Source: Pseudoalteromonas byunsanensis (GTDB lineage Bacteria; Pseudomonadota; Gammaproteobacteria; Enterobacterales; Alteromonadaceae). From it: a DNA stretch of 64,000 nucleotides. Both the position numbers and the translations under genes were made by a program. Every line of letters starts with the position of its first letter. The stretch's first letter is position 1. The notes beneath the pieces were generated by a model. It was not told the DNA's origin and did no database searches. It worked only from the letters and a program-made list of their open reading frames with translations. This document shows, piece by piece, positions 36,059 to 45,564 of this stretch. Location: contig NZ_MNAN01000035.1 in assembly GCF_001854475.1 (NCBI RefSeq), positions 28,732 to 92,731 on the forward strand. The letters run 5' to 3'.

Positions 36059-37407
36059 TACAAAGGGTTATTTTTCTTTATAAAAACTTTAATTTTATCC
36101 GCCGCATGTTGCTTTTGCGAGCTCATCATAATGGCGTGAGGCATATCACTAAAAGTTTCAAGCTGATAATTGAGCTTTCCTTCGAACAATTTAATGTGTT
36201 TTTTCGCGCCATCGATGTGAGTTTTAGGGTCTAAATCACCATGTAAAATAAGTACGGGTGTGTCTGACTTTGGTACCTTGGCAAAAAACTCATCTCGCTC
36301 ATAGGTGGGCAACCGGTTTTCTGCAATAAGTTTTGGTAATGGGCTTGTAAAGTACAGTGCCGCCTCTTCTTTTTGATGCTGTGCTTTGGTTTTATCTAAA
36401 CGAAGGTTGTTTTCAGCTGATGTGATCACTTGGCTCAACATAATTGACATACCCGCGTTTGTATAACCACCCGCAGCTTGTTGTGACCATTGTGTAAAAT
36501 CTGTAATAGCCTTGTTTAAAGAGTCATAGTTCTTTTGCGTGACGTCATCCACAATACTTGGAATTTGCTCGCGCAAAGACTCATTATCTAACAACAACCC
36601 CAACATCTGAGAGAGTGGTACTTTTGGTAACTGTGCGTCAGCATCTGATAACAACGCATACTTGCTTTGAAATTGCGTTATTTTATCCAACACCGACTGG
36701 CTATTGCTCAAAATGCGTGACAAATACGCTTGTCCTACAGAGTTGACCACTTGCGAGCGATTTGATAGGTCGTGCGCAGCATCAAGCTGATGAGGCACCA
36801 AAGAATCAAGTACTACCGCGTCTAATTTTACGCTGCCAAGCTGCATCACCCTCAGAGCGAGCTGAGTGCCATATGACACACCGTAAACATATGTTTTGCC
36901 AGTGCTATAATTTGAAATCAGCTGACTGATATCATGTGCTGCATTGGTAATGCTAAAGCTTTTAACATACTCAGGGTTTTGATAGATATATTCAAAACAC
37001 TGTGGCCATTCTTGTCCAATAATTTCGCCCCCTCCAAGAGAGTCTAACTTTTCTTGTGGACAAATCCTCGCCGATGCGCCCGTCCCGCGATGATCTGGCA
37101 CATAAATATCCATATTCGGAAATGCTTTTTGGTACAGTGAAATATCACTATAAAACCCAGCACCAGACTCCCCTGGGCCTCCAGCAAGAAGCCATAGCGA
37201 ACCTAAAGATTGTTTTGCTGGAAACTTACGTACGAAAAGCGTTACGCTACCTTTCGATCGTTCGCTATATTGCAATGGTAATTGTACTGTAGCACATACT
37301 GAATCTTTTAAGTGCGCGTGGTCAGAATCAAGCTGGCACTCAGAAAAGTCTGACGGGCTCGCTGCGTTACTAGCACTAATTGCAGCAGCAAACATTATTG
37401 AGAACAT
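36058..37407 (-). CDS. Secreted alpha/beta hydrolase with TAP-like C-terminal domain
   Basis: Peptidase S33-like hydrolase of 449 residues. The N-terminus MFSIMFAAAISASNAASPS reads as a signal peptide. The oxyanion segment is LLAGGPGESGAGF, the nucleophile lies in the elbow YGVSYGTQLAL (Ser near residue 175), Asp in LILHGDLDPKTH, and His in SDMPHAIMMSS. This is the arrangement of tripeptidyl aminopeptidase and proline iminopeptidase-like enzymes. Substrate is unknown. It is monocistronic with the bidirectional terminator at its end. Confidence 0.88.
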   Translation of the reverse strand: MFSIMFAAAISASNAASPSDFSECQLDSDHAHLKDSVCATVQLPLQYSERSKGSVTLFVRKFPAKQSLGSLWLLAGGPGESGAGFYSDISLYQKAFPNMDIYVPDHRGTGASARICPQEKLDSLGGGEIIGQEWPQCFEYIYQNPEYVKSFSITNAAHDISQLISNYSTGKTYVYGVSYGTQLALRVMQLGSVKLDAVVLDSLVPHQLDAAHDLSNRSQVVNSVGQAYLSRILSNSQSVLDKITQFQSKYALLSDADAQLPKVPLSQMLGLLLDNESLREQIPSIVDDVTQKNYDSLNKAITDFTQWSQQAAGGYTNAGMSIMLSQVITSAENNLRLDKTKAQHQKEEAALYFTSPLPKLIAENRLPTYERDEFFAKVPKSDTPVLILHGDLDPKTHIDGAKKHIKLFEGKLNYQLETFSDMPHAIMMSSQKQHAADKIKVFIKKNNPL

Positions 37408-37856
37408 CGTATCCCTAATTTCATTATTGTTTTCTTTATAGCAATTTAACCTTTAAAAGGAACAAACTGTCAACATCAGCGTGATTGACTCGTTCAGCAA
37501 ATCGGCCATATTTAAGCCTTCGAAATACTACTCATGTTCGCGCTGATAAGCTCTACTAATGAAGTAGACAAGATACGTTATTTTTCTCACCAAAAGCGAA
37601 GCTGCTATTGTGACCCCAGTAAAGTTAAAAATAATGAAGTGAACACAGGAAACTACTTCATAGGGTGACCTGTTTGCAAGGTAACATTTGATGATAACAA
37701 CATAACACCTACAGCTTTACGTCATGATGGTATGACAGACAAAACAACAACGGGTTATCTTCTAGTACAACCACAATTTAAAGCGTCAATTGCATGTACC
37801 AACCAACTATTTGCTAGATAGGCTCTGGGTATGCACAGCAAAATGGTTGAAGTCAT
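37408..37856. other. Non-coding region between the hydrolase and uvrB
   Basis: About 450 bp with no credible frame. A TGAAGT/ACTTCA inverted repeat near 37640 is weak. I see nothing else that can be supported. Confidence 0.5.
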
Positions 37857-37885
37857 AAAAAAGTCAGCACAAGGCTGACATTTTG
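37857..37885 (-). terminator. Terminator of the MATE-uvrB operon
   Basis: On the minus strand GTCAGC-CTTGT-GCTGAC is followed by TTTTTTA, about 40 bp beyond the uvrB stop. Confidence 0.85.
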
Positions 37886-37922
37886 TAGTCAAGATAACTG
37901 GGTACCGTAGTAGATATTGATG

Positions 37923-39935
37923 CTATGAAATACCCAACAACTGCTGCTGCAACTCATGAATTTGGTCGCGTACTTTTGCCGCTTGTTCAAACTCTAGTTC
38001 GCGTGCGTGTTGCATCATTTTCGCTTCAAGTTCACTAATTTGTGCTGCTAGTTGTTTAGGATCGGAGTCCACCACAGCCACTTTTGGTTTTCTATGTAGT
38101 TTGGCTTTGGCAATGTCTGCCTGTGACACCTCCTCCCCCGTATCCATCACGTCGGTAATTTTCTTCACCAATGCCTGTGGTTCAATGCCATGTTCTTCGT
38201 TGTACGCTTGTTGAATTGCACGACGACGCTCCGTTTCGTCAATGGCTTTACGCATAGACTTAGTTATCACATCACCATATAGAATCGCTTTACCATTGAG
38301 GTGACGCGCTGCACGACCAATCGTCTGGATGAGTGAACGAGCGGAACGTAAAAAACCTTCTTTGTCAGCATCTAAAATCGCCACCAAAGACACTTCTGGC
38401 ATATCCAAACCTTCACGAAGTAAGTTAATACCCACTAGCACATCAAATACGCCTTTACGTAAATCTCGAATAATTTCCATACGCTCAACCGTGTCGATAT
38501 CTGAGTGTAAGTAACGTACTTTTACATCGTGATCGCTTAAGTAATCCGTTAAGTCTTCAGACATTCGTTTAGTCAACGTAGTTACCAATACTCTTTCTTG
38601 CTTTTCAACCCGCAGGTAAATCTCAGACAACAGGTCATCAACCTGGGTGGCAACAGGACGCACTTCCAATTGAGGGTCAAGTAAACCTGTTGGACGAATA
38701 ACTTGCTCTGCGACATCGCCATTGGATTTTTCCATTTCAAAATCACCCGGCGTCGCTGATACATAAATAGTTTGCGGGGCAATGGCTTCGAATTCATCAA
38801 ACTTAAGAGGTCGGTTATCCATAGCAGAGGGCAGCCTAAAGCCATATTCCACCAAGTTCTCTTTACGGCTTCTATCACCCTTATACATTGCACCAATTTG
38901 CGATACAGTAACGTGTGATTCATCGATGATCATCAGCGCATCATCTGGCAAATAATCCAGTAATGTTGGTGGTGGCTCGCCTGGTGCTCTGCCCGACAAA
39001 TAACGACTATAATTCTCAATGCCCGAGCAATAACCAAGCTCGGTCATCATTTCAATATCATACTGTGTACGTTGAGCGACGCGTTGTTCTTCAACCAACT
39101 TATTATTTTCTAGTAGCTGCGCACGACGATCTTTGAGTTCAACTTTAATATTTTCAATCGCGCCAAGAATTTTCTCTCTAGGCGTAACATAGTGAGTTTT
39201 GGGGTAAATTGTCGCGCGAATGAGGTGTTTGTCTACCGCACCGGTAAGCGGGTCAAAAACACTGATACGTTCAATTTCATCGTCGAACATTTCCACGCGA
39301 ATAGCGTAAGAATCTGATTCAGCAGGAAAAACATCAATTACTTCGCCGCGCACCCGATAAGTACCTCGGCTAAAATCCATATCATTACGGGTATATTGCA
39401 GCTCAGCAAGACGTCGCAGCATATCACGCTGATCAACATTATCTCCCACCTTAAGTAACAACATCATTTTCATATACGAGTCTGGATCGCCCAAACCGTA
39501 AATCGCCGAAACGGATGCCACTATGATGGTATCTCGACGCTCAAGCAGGGCTTTTGTTGCCGACAAACGCATTTGCTCGATGTGTTCGTTAATTGAAGCG
39601 TCTTTTTCTATAAAAGTATCACTGGCAACGACATAAGCTTCTGGCTGATAATAGTCGTAGTAAGAAACAAAGTATTCAACAGCATTGTCAGGAAAGAACT
39701 CTTTCATTTCGCCATATAGCTGTGCCGCCAACGTTTTGTTATGCGCCATGATAATGGTTGGCCGATTCAGATTACTGATAATGTTGGCCATGGTAAATGT
39801 TTTTCCAGTACCCGTTGCACCTAGCAGGGTTTGATGGGCAAGCCCCGCTTCCAAGCCATCACATAACTGAGCGATCGCTGTGGGTTGATCGCCACTAGGT
39901 GAAAAGTGCGAAACCAGTTTAAACTCGTCACTCAT
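37923..39935 (-). CDS. uvrB: Excinuclease ABC subunit B
   Basis: Damage-verifying helicase-like subunit of nucleotide excision repair. The 670-residue protein has Walker A LLGATGTGKTFTMAN, the damage-probing beta-hairpin YYDYYQPEAYV, motif II IIDESHVT, motif VI QTIGRAARH and a C-terminal UVR coiled-coil domain (LEAKMMQHARELEFEQAAKV) that binds UvrC. It starts at an ATG that overlaps the stop of the MATE gene by one base (TAATG), so the two are co-transcribed. I see no clear LexA box close to this start. Confidence 0.98.
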   Translation of the reverse strand: MSDEFKLVSHFSPSGDQPTAIAQLCDGLEAGLAHQTLLGATGTGKTFTMANIISNLNRPTIIMAHNKTLAAQLYGEMKEFFPDNAVEYFVSYYDYYQPEAYVVASDTFIEKDASINEHIEQMRLSATKALLERRDTIIVASVSAIYGLGDPDSYMKMMLLLKVGDNVDQRDMLRRLAELQYTRNDMDFSRGTYRVRGEVIDVFPAESDSYAIRVEMFDDEIERISVFDPLTGAVDKHLIRATIYPKTHYVTPREKILGAIENIKVELKDRRAQLLENNKLVEEQRVAQRTQYDIEMMTELGYCSGIENYSRYLSGRAPGEPPPTLLDYLPDDALMIIDESHVTVSQIGAMYKGDRSRKENLVEYGFRLPSAMDNRPLKFDEFEAIAPQTIYVSATPGDFEMEKSNGDVAEQVIRPTGLLDPQLEVRPVATQVDDLLSEIYLRVEKQERVLVTTLTKRMSEDLTDYLSDHDVKVRYLHSDIDTVERMEIIRDLRKGVFDVLVGINLLREGLDMPEVSLVAILDADKEGFLRSARSLIQTIGRAARHLNGKAILYGDVITKSMRKAIDETERRRAIQQAYNEEHGIEPQALVKKITDVMDTGEEVSQADIAKAKLHRKPKVAVVDSDPKQLAAQISELEAKMMQHARELEFEQAAKVRDQIHELQQQLLGIS

Positions 39936-41311
39936 TAGGCAAACTCCTTTAATGATGCATCATGCATTCTGGCCAGATTGTGATTAAACCATTGATACGC
40001 GACACAAGCCGTCACTAGATTACCTATCGCCGCTCCGATAAATAAACCTGCTAAGTCACCTATCACAGAACCAATATAGGCAAATGGTACATAAAAGATA
40101 AACAGACGAACCACACTCAGTAATAAAGCATTCATAGGTTTATGCAAGGCATTAAAAGATGAGTTAGTTAATATAATAATACCTTGTAAACCATAGCTCA
40201 GCGGCATGATATAAATAAACAACTCTATTACCCTTACGACTTCAGGTTCGTTACCAAAGGTTCGACTGATCACCCCTGAAAAAATAAATAAAATTAAATA
40301 GATGGCTAATTGCCACAACAGCACGAACTGAAGCGTTCGGCGGTACGCCAGCCTAACCCTATCGTATTTACCTGCGCCATAATTTTGACTAACAAACGGG
40401 GGCAGTGTCATAGACAGCGCTAGCACCACTAGGCTGGCAATAGACTCAATACGACTGCCCACTCCAAATGCTGCGACAGCCTCTGGGCCATAGCCCGCTA
40501 CTATGGCCGTCATCACAGCCATAGCCATCGGCGTGAGCATATTGGCCCCAGCTGCAGGAAAACCAATTTTTAAAATTTTACGACTCGCACTTATCACGCC
40601 TTGTTGACCACCATGGAGACTCAATAAACGCTTTTTGATTGCCAACAGATATAAAATGATCACCACCGCCACAGACCAAGCTATAACACTGGCAATCGCC
40701 GCACCTTTTATACCTAGTTCTGGAAACGGGCCGACACCAAAAATAAGCAGCGGATCCAACAGCGCATTGATTAACCCTGCAAAACCCATAATAAAACTCG
40801 GAGTTTTCGTATCGCCGCTGGCACGCAACACTGAGTTACCAATCATGGGAGTTATTAAAAATACGCTACCTAAAAACCAAATGGAGATATAGTCATATAT
40901 ATAAGGCATTACCTGTGCACTAGCACCAAGTAATTTAAAGATAGGCTCAATGAATGCAAAACCTATAGCCGATAGCGAAAACACAAACACTGCTGATATA
41001 AGCAAAGAAATAGTTGCATCAAACTTAGCTTCTTCTATTTTATTGGCACCGAGCGCCTTGGCAATCACCGCAGATGTACCGATCCCCAAACCAATGGCTA
41101 AGCTGATAACTGTAAATGTCACTGGAAAGGTAAAACTGACCGCAGCTAGCTGTTCGGTTCCGAGTAAACTGATGAAAAACGTATCGACTATATTAAACAT
41201 CATCAGTGTGATCATGCCGAAAATCATAGGGATGGTCATTCGTTTCAAAGTACTAGCAATGTCCCCGTGTAAGATATCATTGCCTTTATCTGGATTGTGC
41301 ACTGACGACAT
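39935..41311 (-). CDS. MATE-family efflux transporter
   Basis: Multidrug and toxin extrusion transporter in the inner membrane, expected to use a Na+ or H+ gradient. The product has about 12 hydrophobic helices in two MatE halves (MTIPMIFGMITLMMFNIVDT at the start; ILKIGFPAAGANMLTPMAMA in the second half). The frame opens 22 codons earlier, but MSSVHNPDKGNDIL from the ATG at 41311 (458 residues) is the plausible start. It has an AGGAG site, although the spacing of about 12 nt is long. It is the first gene of an operon with uvrB. Substrate is not predictable. Confidence 0.88.
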   Translation of the reverse strand: MSSVHNPDKGNDILHGDIASTLKRMTIPMIFGMITLMMFNIVDTFFISLLGTEQLAAVSFTFPVTFTVISLAIGLGIGTSAVIAKALGANKIEEAKFDATISLLISAVFVFSLSAIGFAFIEPIFKLLGASAQVMPYIYDYISIWFLGSVFLITPMIGNSVLRASGDTKTPSFIMGFAGLINALLDPLLIFGVGPFPELGIKGAAIASVIAWSVAVVIILYLLAIKKRLLSLHGGQQGVISASRKILKIGFPAAGANMLTPMAMAVMTAIVAGYGPEAVAAFGVGSRIESIASLVVLALSMTLPPFVSQNYGAGKYDRVRLAYRRTLQFVLLWQLAIYLILFIFSGVISRTFGNEPEVVRVIELFIYIMPLSYGLQGIIILTNSSFNALHKPMNALLLSVVRLFIFYVPFAYIGSVIGDLAGLFIGAAIGNLVTACVAYQWFNHNLARMHDASLKEFA

Positions 41312-41377
41312 ATTAATGTGTATTCTCCTATTATGGGCCTGGCATTTTAGATCATCCCCGACTTTAAACCCAGTCAA

Positions 41378-42285
41378 TTAAGCCACGATTTTACCTCTCG
41401 TCGACTACCATACCGAAAATCAGGATCGAAGGCGTTTGCCTATGATAGACCGGCCTAACCCTTAAAAATGTGCAAAACCCCCTTAAATGACAAATTAGTT
41501 ACACATTTAACAACCTCGAGTATTTTTTTTGCACAACAAAAGTGCGTTTTGGTCATAAAAAGTTCACTTCTATCAAAAACTGCGCCAATAATAAGCGTTT
41601 TTAGTAACGTATTGATTTTTAGATGAAAAAATAATTGTATAAAACATATTGAAATGCTCGCAGGGCTCTATTTTCATAGCGTTGACACACTTCTTAAATA
41701 TTAATAAACAATGTTATCCACAGATTCCGTGGATAACTCAATAAACACCAATAGAATAAAGGGCTGTAGAGTGATCATTTCTGACACGTTAATAATTATA
41801 AGTTGATCTGACAAATTAAAGCGACGATTTCGACGCTTGATCTTTGTATAAAAGCGGCATCGCCTTCGTTCCTTTTATAAATACATTTTATTCCACTTAG
41901 CAGCATAAAAAACTTACCCTTTGATTATTAATAAGTTTTTAAAACTGACAGATAATCTATGCAGATTTACTCAAAGCTCTCGTCGCAAAATTTCTATTCA
42001 CACAGGGAATCAGGGTAATTTTCATCCCCCTTGGTGGTGATCTTTTATGAAAGATCTTCATATGCGAATTTAGATCACAAAGAAAAGTTTATAAAAAATG
42101 CAGTTCGATGTTTTTTTAGCTCAAAAGCTTAATAATCACACATTTTGTGTCTTTGACTTGATATGGAAATAATCTCGCCCTCCTCTTTTTTCATCCCAAC
42201 CCCGTATTGAGTGACATAAATTTCAACAAATCGGATAGAAAAGCAGCGAATGAGAGAGTTTTTTAGTTTTATGACGTTTTATTGG
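41378..42285. other. Long AT-rich non-coding region upstream of the tRNA-Asn array
   Basis: About 910 bp without a credible gene. It contains an inverted pair of DnaA boxes (41713-41737), DnaA-like sites such as TTTTGCACA near 41469 and 41530 and CTATTCACA near 41994, and seven GATC sites between 41424 and 42076, three of them within 38 bp (42039-42076). One GATC segment, GATCTTTTATGAA, resembles the 13-mers of oriC. Promoters for the MATE gene must also lie at its left end. Confidence 0.6.
41713..41737. promoter_or_regulatory. Inverted pair of DnaA boxes
   Basis: GTTATCCAC and GTGGATAAC form a perfect 9-bp inverted repeat with a 7-bp spacer. The left arm is a consensus DnaA box (TTATCCACA); the right arm is TTATCCACG on the other strand. 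Binding by DnaA is inferred from the consensus. Confidence 0.6.
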
Positions 42286-42314
42286 TTGACACCTTGCAAA
42301 GGGGTCATTAATAT
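42286..42314 (+). promoter_or_regulatory. Promoter of the tRNA-Asn array
   Basis: A consensus TTGACA is followed after 17 bp by TAATAT, then by a GC-rich discriminator (CGCCCCG), as in stable RNA promoters. The first tRNA begins 25 bp downstream. Confidence 0.88.
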
Positions 42315-42339
42315 TTCGCCCCGTTGAGAGATACACGCT

Positions 42340-42416
42340 TCCCCCTTAGCTCAGTTGGTTAGAGCGACGGACTGTTAATCCGCAGGTCCCCCGTTCGAGT
42401 CGGGGAGGGGGAGCCA
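42340..42416 (+). tRNA. tRNA-Asn (GTT), copy 1
   Basis: 77 nt including an encoded CCA. The acceptor TCCCCCT pairs with AGGGGGA, the anticodon GTT is at 42374-42376, and the T-arm GTTCGAGTC is standard. Spacer to the next copy is 19 bp. Confidence 0.97.
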
Positions 42417-42435
42417 AATTTTTCAATGTAACGAT

Positions 42436-42512
42436 TCCCCCTTAGCTCAGTTGGTTAGAGCGACGGACTGTTAATCCGCAGGTCCCCCGTTCGAGTCGGG
42501 GAGGGGGAGCCA
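42436..42512 (+). tRNA. tRNA-Asn (GTT), copy 2
   Basis: Identical over its 77 nt to copy 1, with encoded CCA. Spacer to copy 3 is 17 bp and resembles the first spacer (TAATGTAATCG against CAATGTAACGA). Confidence 0.97.
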
Positions 42513-42529
42513 ATCGTTAATGTAATCGT

Positions 42530-42606
42530 TCCCCCTTAGCTCAGTTGGTTAGAGCGACGGACTGTTAATCCGCAGGTCCCCCGTTCGAGTCGGGGAGGGG
42601 GAGCCA
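42530..42606 (+). tRNA. tRNA-Asn (GTT), copy 3
   Basis: Identical to copies 1 and 2, with encoded CCA. The spacer to copy 4 is 27 bp and has a different sequence. Confidence 0.97.
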
Positions 42607-42633
42607 CATTACACTCTCTTCTTTACATATTGT

Positions 42634-42710
42634 TCCCCCTTAGCTCAGTTGGTTAGAGCGACGGACTGTTAATCCGCAGGTCCCCCGTTCGAGTCGGGGA
42701 GGGGGAGCCA
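42634..42710 (+). tRNA. tRNA-Asn (GTT), copy 4
   Basis: Identical to the other three, with encoded CCA. It is last in the array. No clear T-rich terminator follows before the next gene at 42837. Confidence 0.97.
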
Positions 42711-42836
42711 ATATCACATTTAAATAGACATTCAAGCCCTTTTGCACTACCCTACAACAGCTTAGATCCAATCAAAAAGATTTTGATTTATTGCAGTTTT
42801 TTTCCCTCGGTTTTAGATAAAAATAATGGCTGAATA

Positions 42837-44780
42837 ATGGCTAGTTTCAAGAAACTCGTATTGTTACAATTTTTCTCATGGTTGATGTTTTCACTCCTTG
42901 GTGTGCTATTTTTTGCATCGAGCTTCGACTCGGCAATAAGTAAAGCACAACAAAGTGCTCAATCTATGGTCACCCAGTACATCCATGATAAAACAATGGC
43001 CGAAGTGACACCTCAGCACATTCAAACCGCCCTCGCCGACGGAAAAGTCTTTTCTACGTTTATAGTACGTAACTTTAACGGTGAAACAGTTTTAAATATT
43101 AGCGAACCAAGTTCACTACCATTGTTGGCAAGCATGATCGAGTCCAGCATTAATGCTGTCAGACCGCAGTTTGCCGTAAATAAGACCAAGGATATTAAAA
43201 TTGAGTTTGTGATCAACGCACAAAGTCAAGGCCAACTATTGCAGCAAGCTATGTTATTAACATTTGCAGTGACTGCCCTGCTTGCGTTTATTCCTATTTT
43301 TTATATGCGTACCATTTATCGTCGCCTTATTCGTAATGTAAGTACCACTGTTGCTGATGCCGTTGATGTTTACATCACCCGCAACCAAAATTCAGCAAAC
43401 ATTGACAGTGAGTTTGATACCGAAGAAATGCAGTCTCTAGGTGCCGACCTCACGCCCTCTTTTAAACGTCTCGCGCATTTTTTAAAGAGTAAAGAACACG
43501 ATATAAAAAGTGCCGCACAAAGCATAAAACAAGAAGCTTATAAAGATGTGATCACGGGCCTTGGCAATCGCAACATGTTTGTTGAACACTATGAACATCA
43601 TATTGAGTCTGCGACGAAGAAGACCTTTGGTAGCTTGGCTATGATCCGCTGTAGTGAGCTACAAATCATAAACCAAACTCGTGGCTATCAAAAAGGTGAT
43701 GAATATATCAAATCTGTGTCAGACATCATCAAGCACGTCAGCGGTACCTATACAGGCAGTCAAACTTTTAGGCTAAACAGCTCTGATTTCGCCGTACTTC
43801 TACCCAATGTGCCTTCTAAAGAAGCGGAACACTTCGGTGAGACGTTACAGGCGAGATTCACCCAATTCCAACAGAATCAAGAGCTTAGCTCGGTAGCAAA
43901 TACAGGTATAGTACCTTACGAAACAGGTAAACCGCTAGGTGAGCTGCTTTCTGTGGTTGATAACGCAATGAGCATGGCACAAAGTAAACAAGCCAATGCT
44001 TGGCACATCCAACGAGAGTCAGACCTTGTTAACAACGTGGGTGCTGGTTTTGGTAATCAAAACTGGCGCAAAGTGATCAGTGAAGTAATAAGCTCAAAGC
44101 GTGTTGCGCTGATGATGCAAAATATCATGCCGGTAGGTAAAAACACAAAAGCCTATGCCGAGATCCAAGCACGCTTTAAAACCGAAGAAAACCAAATGTT
44201 GCCAACGGCTTCATTTTTGGCAATGGCTGAAAAGCTCGAGATGGCCATTGATATTGACCGCTTAATCATTGATACCTCTTTGGAACTCATCAAGACACGT
44301 AACTTTACTGAGAAATATTTTGGTATCAACGTCACAGCATCCAGTGCCCATAGCGACCAATTTGTGATTTGGTTAGAACGTCGTTTACTTAAAGACGCTA
44401 ATATTGCTTCTAAACTCATATTTGAAGTGAGCGAGTTTGGTCTGCAGCAAAATATTAAAGCTAGCAAACGCTTTATTGATATGGTTCATCGTGTTGGTGC
44501 ACGTATCACGGTAGAGCGCTTCGGTGTTGGTTTAACTTCCTTCAAGTTCTTCAGAGACCTTAAACCGGACTTTATTAAGATGGATGCAAGTTATACCCGT
44601 GGCTTAGAAGAAGATAAAAACAATCAATATTTCATGCGCTTAATGGTCGATTTAGCACATAGGATCGGAGTAAACGTGTTTGCTGAAGGTGTTGAAACAC
44701 AAGAAGAAAAACATATTGTTGAAACGCTCTGCTTAGATGGAGCACAAGGCTACTATATAGAAAAGCCCAAAGAAATTTAG
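42837..44780 (+). CDS. csrD: CsrD-like membrane protein with degenerate GGDEF and EAL domains
   Basis: Membrane-anchored regulator, 647 residues, the size of CsrD/MshH. There are membrane helices at about residues 6-28 and 138-158 with a periplasmic LapD-like region between, then a coiled linker. The GGDEF signature is replaced by NSSDF, so no cyclase activity is expected. The EAL domain has EIQ for EAL and ERFG for the catalytic DDFG, while IKMD and AEGVET remain; phosphodiesterase activity is unlikely. In E. coli CsrD targets CsrB/C RNAs for RNase E decay. That role is inferred. A LapD-type receptor is the alternative. A terminator follows. Confidence 0.75.
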   Translation: MASFKKLVLLQFFSWLMFSLLGVLFFASSFDSAISKAQQSAQSMVTQYIHDKTMAEVTPQHIQTALADGKVFSTFIVRNFNGETVLNISEPSSLPLLASMIESSINAVRPQFAVNKTKDIKIEFVINAQSQGQLLQQAMLLTFAVTALLAFIPIFYMRTIYRRLIRNVSTTVADAVDVYITRNQNSANIDSEFDTEEMQSLGADLTPSFKRLAHFLKSKEHDIKSAAQSIKQEAYKDVITGLGNRNMFVEHYEHHIESATKKTFGSLAMIRCSELQIINQTRGYQKGDEYIKSVSDIIKHVSGTYTGSQTFRLNSSDFAVLLPNVPSKEAEHFGETLQARFTQFQQNQELSSVANTGIVPYETGKPLGELLSVVDNAMSMAQSKQANAWHIQRESDLVNNVGAGFGNQNWRKVISEVISSKRVALMMQNIMPVGKNTKAYAEIQARFKTEENQMLPTASFLAMAEKLEMAIDIDRLIIDTSLELIKTRNFTEKYFGINVTASSAHSDQFVIWLERRLLKDANIASKLIFEVSEFGLQQNIKASKRFIDMVHRVGARITVERFGVGLTSFKFFRDLKPDFIKMDASYTRGLEEDKNNQYFMRLMVDLAHRIGVNVFAEGVETQEEKHIVETLCLDGAQGYYIEKPKEI

Positions 44781-44799
44781 CCACACGACCCTATTTTGC

Positions 44800-44832
44800 A
44801 AATAAGGCCATTTTATATGGCCTTATTTATTC
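44800..44832 (+). terminator. Terminator after the csrD-like gene
   Basis: AAATAAGGCCAT and ATGGCCTTATTT form a 12-bp stem around a TTTAT loop, followed by ATTC and T-rich DNA. Confidence 0.85.
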
Positions 44833-44980
44833 TTTCACATTGGGTAAGTGTCAACAATTCAAGGCATACGTGCTCTGTCATAGTTTTTTATTCTGTCATT
44901 TTTTTATGATCTTGGCGCACAAAATTGCTAAAATCACGGCCATCTAAAACTCACCTCAGTTTTTCGCAAAAGGGGCAGCA

Positions 44981-45562
44981 ATGACTGAATATATCATGTT
45001 GCTTATTGGCACTGTGCTGGTAAACAACTTTGTTCTGGTTCAATTTTTGGGACTTTGCCCATTCATGGGGGTCTCCGGAAAGTTAGACACAGCTGTGGGT
45101 ATGTCTTTGGCAACCACGTTTGTGCTTACTTTGGCATCTGTAACCAGCTATTTAGTCAACCAATATATCCTGTTACCACTAGAACTAACGTTCCTAAGAA
45201 CCATGAGCTTTATTTTGGTGATTGCGGTTGTGGTGCAATTTACTGAAATGGTGGTGCGCAAAACTAGCCCCACACTATACCGGCTATTAGGCATTTTCTT
45301 ACCTCTGATCACCACAAACTGTGCGGTGTTGGGGGTGGCTTTATTGAACATTAAAAAGGATCACACCTTTATCGGTTCCGCAGTTTATGGGTTTGGCGCA
45401 GCCGTTGGTTTCTCTTTAGTGTTGGTTTTATTTGCTGCAATGCGTGAACGATTAGCAGCTGCTGACGTTCCCACCCCTTTTAAAGGTGCTTCTATTGCAA
45501 TGATAACCGCAGGGCTTATGTCGCTTGCCTTTATGGGCTTTTCTGGATTAGTGAAATTATAA
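44981..45562 (+). CDS. rsxA: Electron transport complex subunit RsxA
   Basis: Integral membrane subunit of the Rnf/Rsx complex, 193 residues with six helices, paralogous to RsxE (both share the ...NNFVLVQFLGLCPFMGV pattern). The complex couples ferredoxin and NADH electron transfer to ion movement and in E. coli keeps SoxR reduced. LITTNCAVLGVALLN is a conserved helix with the Cys that holds iron-sulfur or metal contacts in RnfA/E. First gene of a six-gene operon; 2 bp separate it from rsxB. Confidence 0.96.
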   Translation: MTEYIMLLIGTVLVNNFVLVQFLGLCPFMGVSGKLDTAVGMSLATTFVLTLASVTSYLVNQYILLPLELTFLRTMSFILVIAVVVQFTEMVVRKTSPTLYRLLGIFLPLITTNCAVLGVALLNIKKDHTFIGSAVYGFGAAVGFSLVLVLFAAMRERLAAADVPTPFKGASIAMITAGLMSLAFMGFSGLVKL

Positions 45563-45564
45563 CC

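Noticed and set aside
41378..42285. Chromosomal replication origin (oriC)
   Set aside because: DnaA boxes and GATC sites are present, but the strong boxes are few and far from the AT-rich 13-mer-like part, and the neighbours (MATE, uvrB, tRNA-Asn) are not those of a gammaproteobacterial oriC. Kept only as a possible DnaA-binding locus.
42340..42710. tRNA-Asn array as an attachment site for an integrated element
   Set aside because: The flanks are housekeeping genes, all four tRNAs are intact, and no integrase or displaced tRNA fragment was seen.
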